Under the pieces are notes generated by a model. That model did no database searches and was not told the origin of the DNA. It worked only from the letters and a program-made list of their open reading frames with translations. The position numbers and the translations under genes are program-made. From Candidatus Woesearchaeota archaeon (GTDB lineage Archaea > Nanobdellota > Nanobdellia > SCGC-AAA011-G17 > UBA489), in NCBI GenBank assembly GCA_018302985.1, contig JAGVZA010000002.1, positions 1 to 32,227 of the forward strand: DNA of 32,227 nt, given 5' to 3'. How positions within the stretch are numbered: position 1 is the first letter of the stretch; each line of letters starts with the position of its first letter. This document shows, piece by piece, positions 1-7,938 of the stretch.

Positions 1-375
1 GGTTTTAAGGCCATCGAATGTCTGATATATTTGGGCATTTTGAGGTTCTTTTTGAAATTTGAGTTTTAATTCCATCTCAGGTATAATTTTCTTTATTTCA
101 TTTTTTTCATTTTTAATTTTAGCTTCTTTTTCATCTAGGTATTCTAAAATTCTTTTAGGGTTTGCTGGAGAAAAATATTTGGTGTCTGACTTGATAATAA
201 ATGAGACTAGTCCCTTTTTAATCAATTTTTCTAGTATAGGGTAAACTTTCGCAGCAGTAATTTCTGCTTTTTTTGAGAGGGGTCCTATAGTGCTCTCACC
301 CAAGTCCAAGAGTGCAAAATAAACCTTGACTTCTCCTTTACTAAATCCTATGTCTTCAAAGAGTCTATTATCCAT
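1..375 (-). CDS. TrmB-family transcriptional regulator, 3' part cut by window edge
   Basis: The reverse strand is open for 125 codons from the ATG at 375 to the window edge, so only the N-terminal half is present. The protein starts MDNRLFEDIGFSKGEVKVYF and has the TrmB winged-helix pattern (AKVYPILEKLIKKGLVSF near residues 45-62), followed by a charged helix (EKEAKIKNEKNEIKK) typical of the TrmB linker coiled coil. TrmB proteins usually bind operators near sugar or stress genes; the effector domain lies outside the window. A minus-strand TATA-like ATTAAATA near 395-403 puts transcription start almost on the ATG, so the message is probably leaderless. It diverges from the methyltransferase at 469. 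Confidence 0.85.
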   Translation of the reverse strand, partial: MDNRLFEDIGFSKGEVKVYFALLDLGESTIGPLSKKAEITAAKVYPILEKLIKKGLVSFIIKSDTKYFSPANPKRILEYLDEKEAKIKNEKNEIKKIIPEMELKLKFQKEPQNAQIYQTFDGLKT

Positions 376-418
376 AGAATAATGAGCAATCAGCAGTATT
401 TAATGTTTTCTACAATAT

Positions 419-431
419 CCTCCTAGGGAGG
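419..431. promoter_or_regulatory. Short inverted repeat between divergent promoters
   Basis: CCTCC-TAG-GGAGG is a perfect 5-bp inverted repeat with a 3-nt centre. It lies between the minus-strand TATA-like element of the TrmB gene (about 395-403) and the plus-strand TTATAAAT (441-448) of the methyltransferase gene. It is GC-rich in an AT-rich spacer, which fits an operator for the TrmB protein, but its role is inferred. Confidence 0.35.
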
Positions 432-440
432 TAATAAAAG

Positions 441-448
441 TTATAAAT
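441..448 (+). promoter_or_regulatory. TATA box of the methyltransferase gene
   Basis: TTATAAAT begins 28 nt before the ATG at 469, the archaeal TATA-to-start-site distance, so the transcript is expected to be leaderless. No Shine-Dalgarno sequence lies directly before the start. Confidence 0.6.
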
Positions 449-468
449 CTAATAAGTACTAAAGTAAC

Positions 469-1311
469 ATGACAACTCAAGTAAAGACAACAAACTGGAA
501 TGAAGCAATAGAAGGATTCATGAGGAATTACGCTGTTGACAATACTACTGTTGGAAGTTACACTGTTGAACATTATCTTATTCCCAGTAATGATTTAACA
601 GATAGAGTTTTCTTTAAAAGATTTGTAATTGACCCTATCTTACGACTTGAATTTAAATCACAAGAAGAGAGATACGACAAAGCGATGTTAGATTATGGAT
701 GTGGGAATGGTAGATTTGCTGCAATGCTAGCTCATTGGCTAGGTCCTCATAAACTATACGCTGTTGACATTAGTGATCAAGCAGTTCATCAAGCAGAAAG
801 AAACTTGAGACCATATGTTGGTCCACAATCCTGTTTTAAGGAGAGCGCATCAGCAACAGTTAGAAAGATTGAGGATCATGATTTGTCTTTTATCGAAGAT
901 GATTCTTTAGATCTTGCAATGTTGAATTTTGTAATGCAGACTATTAAATCTGATGAAGAAGTTAAAAGAATAGTAACTAGTATTCGCCCTAAGTTAAGAA
1001 GAACAGGAAGATTAGTTGTTATGGATACTCATCCAGATACAGTAGATGCACAATTTTTTTCCTTTAGAAGAGAAAAGCCAGCTACTCTGGAGGAGAATTG
1101 TCAGATAACAACTTGGTTGACAGGCATGACTGCACCTATCTATGACTATTGGAGATCAAAAGGACATTATCTCTCTTTGTTAAAAGAGTCTGGTTTTGAA
1201 CACATCAAAGTCCATGAACCTGTTATTATAGGACATGAAGATGAAGAAGCATGGAGAGATGAAAGAAAGGTTCCTCCTTATTTGATCTTAGAAGGCAGAA
1301 AAGCACAATAA
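469..1311 (+). CDS. Class I SAM-dependent methyltransferase
   Basis: A 280-aa protein with a Rossmann methyltransferase core. Motif I is MLDYGCGNGRFAAML (residues 73-87), followed by an acidic strand end (YAVDISD) and a motif IV-like segment (LDLAMLNFVMQTI). The C-terminal part (LTGMTAPIYDYWRSKGHYLSLLKESGFE) resembles small-molecule methyltransferases of the Methyltransf_11/25 type. The substrate cannot be read from the sequence. The gene stands alone behind its own promoter and diverges from a TrmB regulator that may control it. Confidence 0.85.
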   Translation: MTTQVKTTNWNEAIEGFMRNYAVDNTTVGSYTVEHYLIPSNDLTDRVFFKRFVIDPILRLEFKSQEERYDKAMLDYGCGNGRFAAMLAHWLGPHKLYAVDISDQAVHQAERNLRPYVGPQSCFKESASATVRKIEDHDLSFIEDDSLDLAMLNFVMQTIKSDEEVKRIVTSIRPKLRRTGRLVVMDTHPDTVDAQFFSFRREKPATLEENCQITTWLTGMTAPIYDYWRSKGHYLSLLKESGFEHIKVHEPVIIGHEDEEAWRDERKVPPYLILEGRKAQ

Positions 1312-1441
1312 GAAAGAAAAAGAACAAGAAAATCAGAGATCGTACTCATTTCTCAAAACAATCTGTCTTCACCAATGAAAGAAAACAATCATAAGTGCTC
1401 CAGTTTCTATATCAGGAAATAATCATTTTTTCTCAACAGTC

Positions 1442-1449
1442 TTTATAAA
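1442..1449 (+). promoter_or_regulatory. TATA box of nrdR-nrdJ
   Basis: TTTATAAA lies about 100 nt before the nrdR ATG. Start-site spacing predicts transcription from about 1470, so unlike most genes here this operon should have a leader of about 75 nt. That leader coincides with the inverted repeats at 1473-1512. Confidence 0.55.
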
Positions 1450-1472
1450 CAACCTCTAGTCTAATATACGAT

Positions 1473-1512
1473 CTGTTGTGCCATCGAAAGAGAGAGTACA
1501 CAACAGGTTGTG
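1473..1512 (+). promoter_or_regulatory. Nested inverted repeats in the nrdR-nrdJ leader
   Basis: CTGTTGTG (1473-1480) and CACAACAG (1499-1506) form a perfect 8-bp inverted repeat with an 18-nt loop; in RNA the stem extends outward by G-U, A-U and U-G pairs. CACAAC (1499-1504) also faces GTTGTG (1507-1512), making a second, mutually exclusive inverted repeat. The two GTTGTG copies start 32 bp apart, about three helical turns. The position at the predicted start site fits an operator, possibly for NrdR itself, or a switchable RNA leader. It does not resemble the AT-rich bacterial NrdR box. Confidence 0.5.
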
Positions 1513-1545
1513 GTTTATCAAAGCTACAAAAACAGGAAAAAACGC

Positions 1546-2007
1546 ATGCAATGTCCTTACTGCAGTCATGAAGAAACAAAAGTGGTTGATAAAAGAGAGA
1601 CAGACAGTTTGGAAGTAACTCGACGCAGACGAGAATGTTTGAAGTGTGAAAAAAGATTCACAACATATGAACGTGTTGAAATTGATTTGCGTGTCATCAA
1701 AAAAGATGGACGTCGCGAATCCTTCAATAGAGAAAAAATAAAAAATGGGATGTTGCGCGCATGCGAAAAACGTCCAGTATCTTTAGAACAAATGGAATCG
1801 GCAATTGACAAAATAGAATCAACCTTGAGAGGAAGAGCATCAGACGAAATTAAGAGCGCTGTTATTGGTGAACTAGTCAGCCGAGAGTTAAAAAAATTAG
1901 ACAAAGTAGCTTACATCAGATTCGCATCTGTCTACAAAGACTTCGCAGATATTGAGTCTTTCGCAGAAGAAGTAGAACAACTCATACAAGTAGAAAGGAA
2001 GGGGTGA
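1546..2007 (+). CDS. nrdR: Transcriptional repressor NrdR
   Basis: A 153-aa protein of the usual NrdR length. The zinc ribbon is C3-x2-C6 and C31-x2-C34 (MQCPYC and ECLKC) with the RRRR stretch before the second pair. An ATP-cone follows from about residue 49 (VIKKDGRRESFNREKI). NrdR senses ATP/dATP and represses ribonucleotide reductase genes. The ATG at 1546 is chosen because NrdR proteins begin with M-x-CP-x-C; an upstream GTG at 1510 would add 12 residues and lies inside the leader repeat. The stop is 5 nt before nrdJ, so both are co-transcribed. NrdR is mainly bacterial and patchy in archaea, so transfer is possible. Confidence 0.95.
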   Translation: MQCPYCSHEETKVVDKRETDSLEVTRRRRECLKCEKRFTTYERVEIDLRVIKKDGRRESFNREKIKNGMLRACEKRPVSLEQMESAIDKIESTLRGRASDEIKSAVIGELVSRELKKLDKVAYIRFASVYKDFADIESFAEEVEQLIQVERKG

Positions 2008-2012
2008 AGTGA

Positions 2013-4553
2013 ATGAAAATAGAAGGTACGCGAAGTATAATGATCCAACAAAAAAAGATTGAAGCAACAGAAAACCAGTTAAAAGTTATTAAGGACAAAT
2101 ATTTGAAAGATTCTCCTTCTGTAGAAGCTTGGTTGGAAAATATCGCGGAAAATATCGCCCTTGCAGAAATCCTCTATGCAAATGATGAACTTCGGTTAAA
2201 AGCATTCGAAGGAACACGACATACTATTGTCACAGCTGATGGCCCTGGTGCAGTTAAACCTAATATGGTCTTATTCCATCAAGGATTAAATCATGATCAA
2301 CGTCATGAAAATCACAGAAAATTCATCGAGAATCTCTATCGCCTAGCTAAAGAAAATACGCAATGTGCAGATATTGTACGTGAAACTGCTGATCGTTTCT
2401 ATAATTTAATGGCTAATTGGGAATTCTTGCCAAACTCTCCAACGTTAATGAATGCTGGAAGAAAATTACAACAGTTATCAGCTTGCTACGTTTTACCTGT
2501 AGGAGATTCCATTGAAGAAATTTACGAATCTGTGAAGAATATGGCTTTAATTCATAAGAGTGGTGGAGGTACAGGATTTGATTTTAGTCACTTGCGTCCA
2601 GCAAAAGATACAGTCTTTTCTACCAAAGGAGTAGCTTCTGGTCCTTTATCTTTTATGAGTATTTTTGATAAGTCTACTGAAGTTGTAAAACAAGGAGGAC
2701 AGCGCAGAGGTGCTAATATGGGTATCATGCGGTATGATCACCCAAGTATTCTCGACTTTATCCACTGTAAAAGAGACAATGGTTTCCTAGAAAATTTCAA
2801 CATCTCTGTTGCTCTTGATGCAAAATTTATGGATGCGGTCAAGAATAATAAAGAATATGACTTGATCAATCCCAAAGACAAAAGCGTATCAGGAAAATTA
2901 AATGCACGTGAAGTCTTTGATAAAATGTGTAACAATGCATGGGTTTCTGGTGATCCAGGATTCGTAGTCATTGATCGTATCAACAATTCAGACTCCAACC
3001 CCACACCTGCACAAGGACAAATTGAATCCACTAATCCTTGCGGTGAACAGCCACTTTTACCCTATGAGCCCTGTAACTTGGGCAGTATCAATTTGTCTAG
3101 ATTTGTTTTAGAAGATGGTTCAGATATGGACTGGAACAGATTTAGAGAATGTGTACACACTGGTATGCACTTCTTGGATAATGTTATTGAAGTCAACAAC
3201 TACCCTATTCCAGAAATTGAAGAAATTGCTAAGCGCAATAGACGTGTTGGTCTAGGTGTCATGGGGTGGGCAGAATCCTTAGTCAAATTAAACTTACCCT
3301 ACAACTCTGATGCAGCAATGCAAAAAGCAGAGGAAGTAATGGCTTTCATCAATGATGAAGCACTTAATGCCTCTTGTAACTTAGCTAAAATGCGTGGCGT
3401 CTTCCCAGGATTTAAAGATTGTATCTATGATAAAAATGGAAGTTTCTTCCGTGGTCAAGATGTAGAGCCAAGAAATAGTGCTCGTACTACTATTGCTCCA
3501 ACAGGAACTATTGGTATTACAGCAGGCTTGCAAGGAGCAGGCATTGAGCCTTTCTTTGCTATTGTCTATGTAAGGTATAATGCAGCAGGTATTGATGCCT
3601 TGAAAGAAGGTAAAAAGCCAGCAGAAAAAGATACTTTCTTCGAAGTTAATCCTTATTTCGAAAAAATAGCACAGCAGCATAATTATTTTGGCTTGAAAAA
3701 AGAAGAATTATACAAGAAGATTGATGACAATCACAAAGCTGTCTTAGGTATCAAGGAAATTCCAGAAAAAATACAAAAACTATTTTTAACGTCACATGAT
3801 TTGACGCCTATGGATCATGTCCGCATTCAGGCAGCTTTCCAAAAATACTGTAACAACGCAGTATCTAAGACAGTCAACCTAAAGAATGAAGCGACTGTTG
3901 ACGATATCAGAGAAGTGTATATGAAAGCTTACGAAAGTGGTTGCAAAGGAGTGACTATTTATCGTGATGGCAGTAAGTCTTTGCAGATTCTTAATTTAGC
4001 AGAGAAAAAGACAGATGCGCAAAAAGAAAAGCCTGTGATAAAAAAAGAAAAGCACCTTATGGAGATGTCATCCTATTATATGATTGAGACAGGCCATGGA
4101 CCAATGCACGTACACATCAACTATGATCAGCAAGGCCCAACAAAAGTCTTTGCTAATATTTCCCCATCAGGTACAGAAGTATCAGGATTAACAACTGCTT
4201 TGGCTATTTTAATCTCGAAATACTTGGATATGGAGGGGGATGCAGTAAAACTCTTGAAGCATTTGAATTCCATTAAAGGAGATCGTCCCTTTGGCTTCGG
4301 TCCAAAGCGTGTAGATTCCATCCCTCATGGTATGGCAAAAGCATTGCGAGATCATTTAGTCAAGACTGGCAAAATGAAGCCCTTTGAGAATGGACAAACT
4401 CTCTTAGGAAGTTCTCCAGTGGTGCAAAAGCCAGATAATGGTCTTTTTGTCTTGGCATTGCATTGTCCTAAATGCTATTCAACGAATGCAGAAATGGTTT
4501 CTGGATGTTCAGAGCCTACTTGTTTTGACTGCGGCTACAGTAAATGTAGCTAA
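2013..4553 (+). CDS. nrdJ: Adenosylcobalamin-dependent (class II) ribonucleotide reductase
   Basis: An 846-aa reductase that converts ribonucleotides to deoxyribonucleotides with a thiyl radical generated from vitamin B12. Visible motifs include SACYVLPVGD (redox Cys), GGGTGFDFSHLRP, NPCGEQPLLPYEPCNLGSINL split around the radical Cys, PTGTIGITAG, and SGCKGVTIYRDGS. A TSCPD-like domain (about GHGPMHVHINYD to the 780s) precedes a C-terminal Cys-rich tail (HCPKC, CFDCGYSKC) that carries electrons from thioredoxin. No N-terminal ATP-cone is seen; dATP control may rest on NrdR. There is no intein. The Shine-Dalgarno-like GGAAGGGGTGA precedes the ATG at 2013. A T-rich stretch follows the stop. Confidence 0.95.
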   Translation: MKIEGTRSIMIQQKKIEATENQLKVIKDKYLKDSPSVEAWLENIAENIALAEILYANDELRLKAFEGTRHTIVTADGPGAVKPNMVLFHQGLNHDQRHENHRKFIENLYRLAKENTQCADIVRETADRFYNLMANWEFLPNSPTLMNAGRKLQQLSACYVLPVGDSIEEIYESVKNMALIHKSGGGTGFDFSHLRPAKDTVFSTKGVASGPLSFMSIFDKSTEVVKQGGQRRGANMGIMRYDHPSILDFIHCKRDNGFLENFNISVALDAKFMDAVKNNKEYDLINPKDKSVSGKLNAREVFDKMCNNAWVSGDPGFVVIDRINNSDSNPTPAQGQIESTNPCGEQPLLPYEPCNLGSINLSRFVLEDGSDMDWNRFRECVHTGMHFLDNVIEVNNYPIPEIEEIAKRNRRVGLGVMGWAESLVKLNLPYNSDAAMQKAEEVMAFINDEALNASCNLAKMRGVFPGFKDCIYDKNGSFFRGQDVEPRNSARTTIAPTGTIGITAGLQGAGIEPFFAIVYVRYNAAGIDALKEGKKPAEKDTFFEVNPYFEKIAQQHNYFGLKKEELYKKIDDNHKAVLGIKEIPEKIQKLFLTSHDLTPMDHVRIQAAFQKYCNNAVSKTVNLKNEATVDDIREVYMKAYESGCKGVTIYRDGSKSLQILNLAEKKTDAQKEKPVIKKEKHLMEMSSYYMIETGHGPMHVHINYDQQGPTKVFANISPSGTEVSGLTTALAILISKYLDMEGDAVKLLKHLNSIKGDRPFGFGPKRVDSIPHGMAKALRDHLVKTGKMKPFENGQTLLGSSPVVQKPDNGLFVLALHCPKCYSTNAEMVSGCSEPTCFDCGYSKCS

Positions 4554-4610
4554 TCTTTTCTTTTTAAAGCATTGGCTAGATAAATAATCCACAACTCTGA
4601 TCTAGATATA

Positions 4611-4745
4611 TTAAATATTCAAGATTCCTATCAGTCCTATCAAGATAAGATAGACAGCTATTGCATAGTTCAAGACTCTCGGGAATACTAAGATAATAAC
4701 CCCGAAAATAATAGATAAAATGGGTGCTAAATAGATTACAGCCAT
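4611..4745 (-). CDS. DUF3096-like 44-aa membrane protein
   Basis: This very short gene encodes 44 residues, MAVIYLAPILSIIFGVIILV then FPRVLNYAIAVYLILIGLIG then ILNI. Two hydrophobic helices are split by FPRVLNY, the pattern of the DUF3096 family (usually 45-55 aa), whose function is unknown. Support for translation is good: GGAGGTG stands 8 nt before the ATG, and a TATA-like element on the reverse strand (4788-4797) is at a suitable distance. A longer overlapping reverse-strand reading frame is not credible by composition. It diverges from the 330-aa gene at 4897. Confidence 0.82.
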   Translation of the reverse strand: MAVIYLAPILSIIFGVIILVFPRVLNYAIAVYLILIGLIGILNI

Positions 4746-4787
4746 AAAATTCACCTCCAAACTTATAGGGATATAAAGTTGTCATAA

Positions 4788-4797
4788 TATATAAAAA
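4788..4797 (-). promoter_or_regulatory. TATA box of the DUF3096 gene
   Basis: On the reverse strand this reads TTTTTATATA. The expected start is near 4766, giving a leader of about 20 nt that carries the GGAGGTG ribosome binding site at about 4752-4758. Confidence 0.5.
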
Positions 4798-4815
4798 TAC
4801 CTCTCTAGATAGGTA
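4798..4815. promoter_or_regulatory. 18-bp imperfect palindrome between divergent promoters
   Basis: TACCTCTCTAGATAGGTA matches its own reverse complement at 16 of 18 positions. It adjoins the TATA box of the DUF3096 gene and lies about 28 bp before the plus-strand TTTATAAG (4843-4850) of the 330-aa gene. This is the layout of an operator that could control both genes; no regulator is encoded next to it. Confidence 0.4.
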
Positions 4816-4842
4816 ACTATAAAGTAGTAACAATAAGGAAGG

Positions 4843-4850
4843 TTTATAAG
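4843..4850 (+). promoter_or_regulatory. TATA box of the 330-aa gene
   Basis: TTTATAAG is followed by an expected start near 4870, leaving about 25 nt before the ATG at 4897. Confidence 0.5.
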
Positions 4851-4896
4851 GTAAAAGCAACAGTATGGTCTCTCTAGTTCTAATGCTCATGCTTTC

Positions 4897-5889
4897 ATGC
4901 GAAGTAAAGCAGCATACGAACAATTACGCACTACAGTCAATCATGCATTAAAATCAGAAAATATTGCATTGAATCTTTCTTGGCAAGAGATCAGTAATCT
5001 TTGTGAAAATACCAGATTTGTTATAAGTGATGCATTAAATGAACCTCATTTCCAACATACTGGAGGCTTTAGTTATTTTGGAGTTAGAGAATTTAATGAT
5101 GGCTTATTGAATGATAGACTTGTTCCAGCAGCAAGAGACAATCCAGGAACGCCGGGATTAGTTCGCCGTGATGTTCATGATAGGGAGAAAGTATTTGAAT
5201 TTGATTATGCAGCATTTCTTCAAGCTTTTGCTAGAGCACAAAAACAAGGACATGATAAATCAGAAGCTTTTCGACAAGCATTTTTAATCTTCAAAGATGA
5301 TACTGAGTCTTATTTAACATCTCCTAGAGGGAAACGACTAAACTATGCAAAATTTGTTGAAACTGTTATGGATTATGGACAAGATAGACCTACTGAAGAA
5401 ATAACTTCTGATGCCGAGATGATCGCCCAAGATGAATCTATAAGAATATTCTCTCAAGAAAAAATAGAAGAATTTCAAGAATGGCAAATGACTGGTTCTA
5501 GAGCTTATAGTCATGGAAATATCCTATTAAATAAAATTGCTCCAGAAGAGCGAAAGTTTTTGTACGGGCTTTCGAATAAAGATGATCCTTATGATCGTGC
5601 TGTTCAAGAAAAAACTCTTGGACGTATGGAAACAGAAAGAAATCTTGCATTACATTATATATTGGGGAATTATGAGTTAGAAGATAAAGTTACAGCAAGT
5701 ATAGTAAAAGCTGTTGCTGATCTTACTCAACAAAGAGATAGAAGAAAAGAAAGACATAAAAGTTTAATAGAAACTAAAGCACCAAGTGTTGTTATTGAAA
5801 TAGAAAGGGTTCGCGTAGAAAAGACACAATATACTTTAAATGCAGTAAGAAAAAATAGAAGATGGTTAGAAGAGATTCTAAGTCGATAA
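4897..5889 (+). CDS. Unknown 330-aa soluble protein
   Basis: No family is recognised. The protein has no signal peptide or membrane segment. The N-terminal third contains aromatic and Gly-rich stretches (FQHTGGFSYFGVREFNDGLL); the middle is acidic and helical with several FxxAF-type repeats (YAAFLQAFARAQ, EAFRQAFLIF); the C-terminus (residues about 270-330) is a long basic charged helix (QQRDRRKERHK, IEIERVRVEK), probably a coiled coil or nucleic-acid-binding tail. The ATG at 4897 has no obvious Shine-Dalgarno; the next upstream ATG (4865) is in another frame. It is followed 66 nt later by thioredoxin, which has its own ribosome binding site. Confidence 0.75.
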   Translation: MRSKAAYEQLRTTVNHALKSENIALNLSWQEISNLCENTRFVISDALNEPHFQHTGGFSYFGVREFNDGLLNDRLVPAARDNPGTPGLVRRDVHDREKVFEFDYAAFLQAFARAQKQGHDKSEAFRQAFLIFKDDTESYLTSPRGKRLNYAKFVETVMDYGQDRPTEEITSDAEMIAQDESIRIFSQEKIEEFQEWQMTGSRAYSHGNILLNKIAPEERKFLYGLSNKDDPYDRAVQEKTLGRMETERNLALHYILGNYELEDKVTASIVKAVADLTQQRDRRKERHKSLIETKAPSVVIEIERVRVEKTQYTLNAVRKNRRWLEEILSR

Positions 5890-5955
5890 CCCATCACCGA
5901 TATTCTTTTAAACAAATAATTCTAGCAAGTTTTTATCAAATAAGGAGTTGATACT

Positions 5956-6267
5956 ATGGTTCAAGAAGTCACAGCAGCTACATTCCAAAAAGAAGTCTTG
6001 CAGCAGCCAGCCGCCTTAGTAGATATGTGGGCAGAATGGTGCATGCCTTGTAAACGTCTAGCTCCTATTTTCGAAGAGTTAAGCAAAGAAATGAAAGAAG
6101 TCAAATTTACAAAGTTAAATGTAGAAGAATTCCCAGAATTGGCGCAAGAATATGGCGTGATGAATATCCCAACTATGCTCGTCTTCAAGAAAGGAGAAGA
6201 AGCTGGAAGAATTACTGGTTTACTGCCTAAAGATGAAATCAAAAAGAGAATACAAAGTTTCTTATAG
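5956..6267 (+). CDS. trxA: Thioredoxin
   Basis: A 103-aa thioredoxin of standard length. The active site is WCMPCK (C29 and C32), with Met where most thioredoxins have Gly (WCGPCK); the cis-Pro loop NIPTMLVF and C-terminal helix are present. It reduces protein disulfides and is a plausible electron donor for the NrdJ C-terminal cysteines encoded 1.4 kb upstream. AAGGAGTTGA precedes the ATG with good spacing. The stop is 8 nt from the converging NUDIX gene. Cytosolic: no signal peptide. Confidence 0.93.
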   Translation: MVQEVTAATFQKEVLQQPAALVDMWAEWCMPCKRLAPIFEELSKEMKEVKFTKLNVEEFPELAQEYGVMNIPTMLVFKKGEEAGRITGLLPKDEIKKRIQSFL

Positions 6268-6274
6268 AGATCCT

Positions 6275-6742
6275 TTAAAAAAGCGCATCTAGCGCACTAT
6301 TAGCATATATTTGCACATGTTTAGTAAGCTCAAATTTAGGATCTTTTAATTCGTCGCTTGTGAACCATTTACATCCTTCACTAACTTCTTTTGTGATTGG
6401 TAGAATAAGTTTATCAGTCTTAGATTTTGCAAAGTAGACAAGGACTACATGTTCGTGTGAATCACTAATGCGATGACGATTTGTAAAAACAGGAGGGATC
6501 AAACCTTTATGATTATGATCCATAACAATAGGGAGATTTGTATGATTAATAATTTCAACATCTAAACCAACTTCTTCTTTTACTTCTCTTACAGCAGCCT
6601 CATTAGGATCTTCGTCCAATTCAATATGACCACCGACACTTAACCAGATTTTATATTTATCATGCTTTCTTAAAAGAACTTTACCATTATATACAATAAA
6701 AACTTCGACACAGAAATCAATTTTATCATGAATATGAGGCAT
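6275..6742 (-). CDS. NUDIX hydrolase
   Basis: A 155-aa protein with a perfect NUDIX box G-x5-E-x7-REVKEEVGL at residues 38-60 (GGHIELDEDPNEAAVREVKE), which binds the metal for cleaving a nucleoside diphosphate linked to another group. The substrate is not predictable: MutT-like housecleaning, ADP-ribose and RNA-cap-like substrates are all possible. A clear minus-strand TATA element lies at 6773-6784 and places the start about 10 nt before the ATG. It converges on thioredoxin with an 8-bp gap. Confidence 0.92.
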   Translation of the reverse strand: MPHIHDKIDFCVEVFIVYNGKVLLRKHDKYKIWLSVGGHIELDEDPNEAAVREVKEEVGLDVEIINHTNLPIVMDHNHKGLIPPVFTNRHRISDSHEHVVLVYFAKSKTDKLILPITKEVSEGCKWFTSDELKDPKFELTKHVQIYANSALDALF

Positions 6743-6772
6743 TGATATAGGAAAAGGGGTTTGTTTAAAAAT

Positions 6773-6784
6773 ATTTATATAAAT
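6773..6784 (-). promoter_or_regulatory. TATA box of the NUDIX gene
   Basis: The reverse strand reads ATTTATATAAAT here, about 31-42 nt before the ATG at 6742, giving an expected leader of about 10 nt. Confidence 0.5.
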
Positions 6785-6818
6785 TGACGAGTATATTAGA
6801 TTATGACTTTTCTAGTTC

Positions 6819-7826
6819 TTATTTTTTGACTTCTTGTGCAAACGTCTTCGCTACAATCAACGGAAATAAAATAGTAGCATCACCAAAGACTTTGATCGAT
6901 TGTGCTCCCGGTAAGATCTTGCCCCAGCTAACAGCTTCATCTGGTCGTGCTCCAGCATCAGAGCCGTCAAACTCTTGTGCAGTATTGATATAAACAGCAT
7001 AGTCAGCGCCATTTCTCATCATATTGGAATTTAAAATATGGTGTTTAACAACTCCTCCACCTAGAATTATTAAACCAGTTTTTTTTGCTTGAATAGTAAT
7101 GTCATGCAGTTTTCTAATGTCTTGAATATCATCAATTTTGAAGTCAGGATTCTCATAGGAATAGAAATAAAACATATCTCCCATGCTGCCATCAGTCAAT
7201 GCAGGACAGAACACAGGAATATTATTTTTGTATGCCCAATAGTAAATAGAATCTTTGTTATTGATGGTCTTGCCCAAGCGTAAAATTAAATCACTAGGTG
7301 AAAAGACTTTGCCAGTTTTTCTTTGCTCTTCAGCCATCGTTTTAATGAGGGGGATAAAAAAATCTTCAAAAGCACAATAACGGGAATTAGGAATAAGTAC
7401 ATTGCCTGCGCGATTAATGCCTTGCTCTCGTAAGGTTTTTCCATCTAAAGTAAAGTCGCCAATAAAAAAAGGTTTGATGCATTTGATAATATCTTCCTCA
7501 ATGCCGCCAGCAGTAGTAACCAGCACATCTACCATTTTATGTTCAACTAAAAAGCGAAAGATATCTCTGAGTCCAGAAGAAACCATATTGGAAGTATAGC
7601 CAAGATAGATGGTGCACTTGTCTTTCCGCATTTGTTTGATGAGCTCAATAGCTTTTGCTAAATGAGTAGCTTGAAAACCTGTAGTCAAATAACTTTCCAG
7701 AAGTTTGTCATAATTCACACCTTTATTAAAATCATAGCCATGCACTTCTGGTAATCCTTTAGGATCAGGACTATCTGCATCTCGAAGAACATTCTCTTTG
7801 CCAGTGTCTTTAGGTGTGGTTTTCAT
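6819..7826 (-). CDS. dys: Deoxyhypusine synthase
   Basis: A 335-aa enzyme that transfers the aminobutyl group of spermidine to a lysine of translation factor aIF5A. The nearly invariant segment [20 protein letters not shown] contains the catalytic Lys (K261), followed by [20 protein letters not shown] and EAVSWGKI. The N-terminal NAD-binding region ([27 protein letters not shown]) is intact. A minus-strand TATA-like GATTATAAGC near 7849-7858 supports the ATG at 7826. This eukaryote/archaea marker is one of the best indicators that the window is archaeal. It needs spermidine, but no polyamine genes are visible here. Confidence 0.97.
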   Translation of the reverse strand: MKTTPKDTGKENVLRDADSPDPKGLPEVHGYDFNKGVNYDKLLESYLTTGFQATHLAKAIELIKQMRKDKCTIYLGYTSNMVSSGLRDIFRFLVEHKMVDVLVTTAGGIEEDIIKCIKPFFIGDFTLDGKTLREQGINRAGNVLIPNSRYCAFEDFFIPLIKTMAEEQRKTGKVFSPSDLILRLGKTINNKDSIYYWAYKNNIPVFCPALTDGSMGDMFYFYSYENPDFKIDDIQDIRKLHDITIQAKKTGLIILGGGVVKHHILNSNMMRNGADYAVYINTAQEFDGSDAGARPDEAVSWGKILPGAQSIKVFGDATILFPLIVAKTFAQEVKK

Positions 7827-7938
7827 AGGAATTACTAGAAAAAGTGTGCTTATAATCTTAACTGGACATTCTGACTGAATCCATCTATCTAAGGCTGAAA
7901 CGACATTTAAAAAGGTTTCTGTATATGCTAGTTAGTAT

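Noticed and set aside
1473-1545. Adenosylcobalamin riboswitch before nrdJ
   Set aside because: The leader is only about 75 nt, with no B12-box-like motif and no room for the riboswitch core; only the simple repeats are present.
2013-4553. Intein in nrdJ
   Set aside because: Class II reductases often carry inteins, but the reading frame is collinear with the family at 846 aa and shows no extra block at the conserved active-site motifs.
4576-4923. 115-codon reverse-strand frame over the DUF3096 gene
   Set aside because: It has unnatural composition (runs of Leu, Tyr, Ser) and overlaps the start of the 330-aa gene. The 44-codon frame in another register has a family pattern, a ribosome binding site and a promoter.
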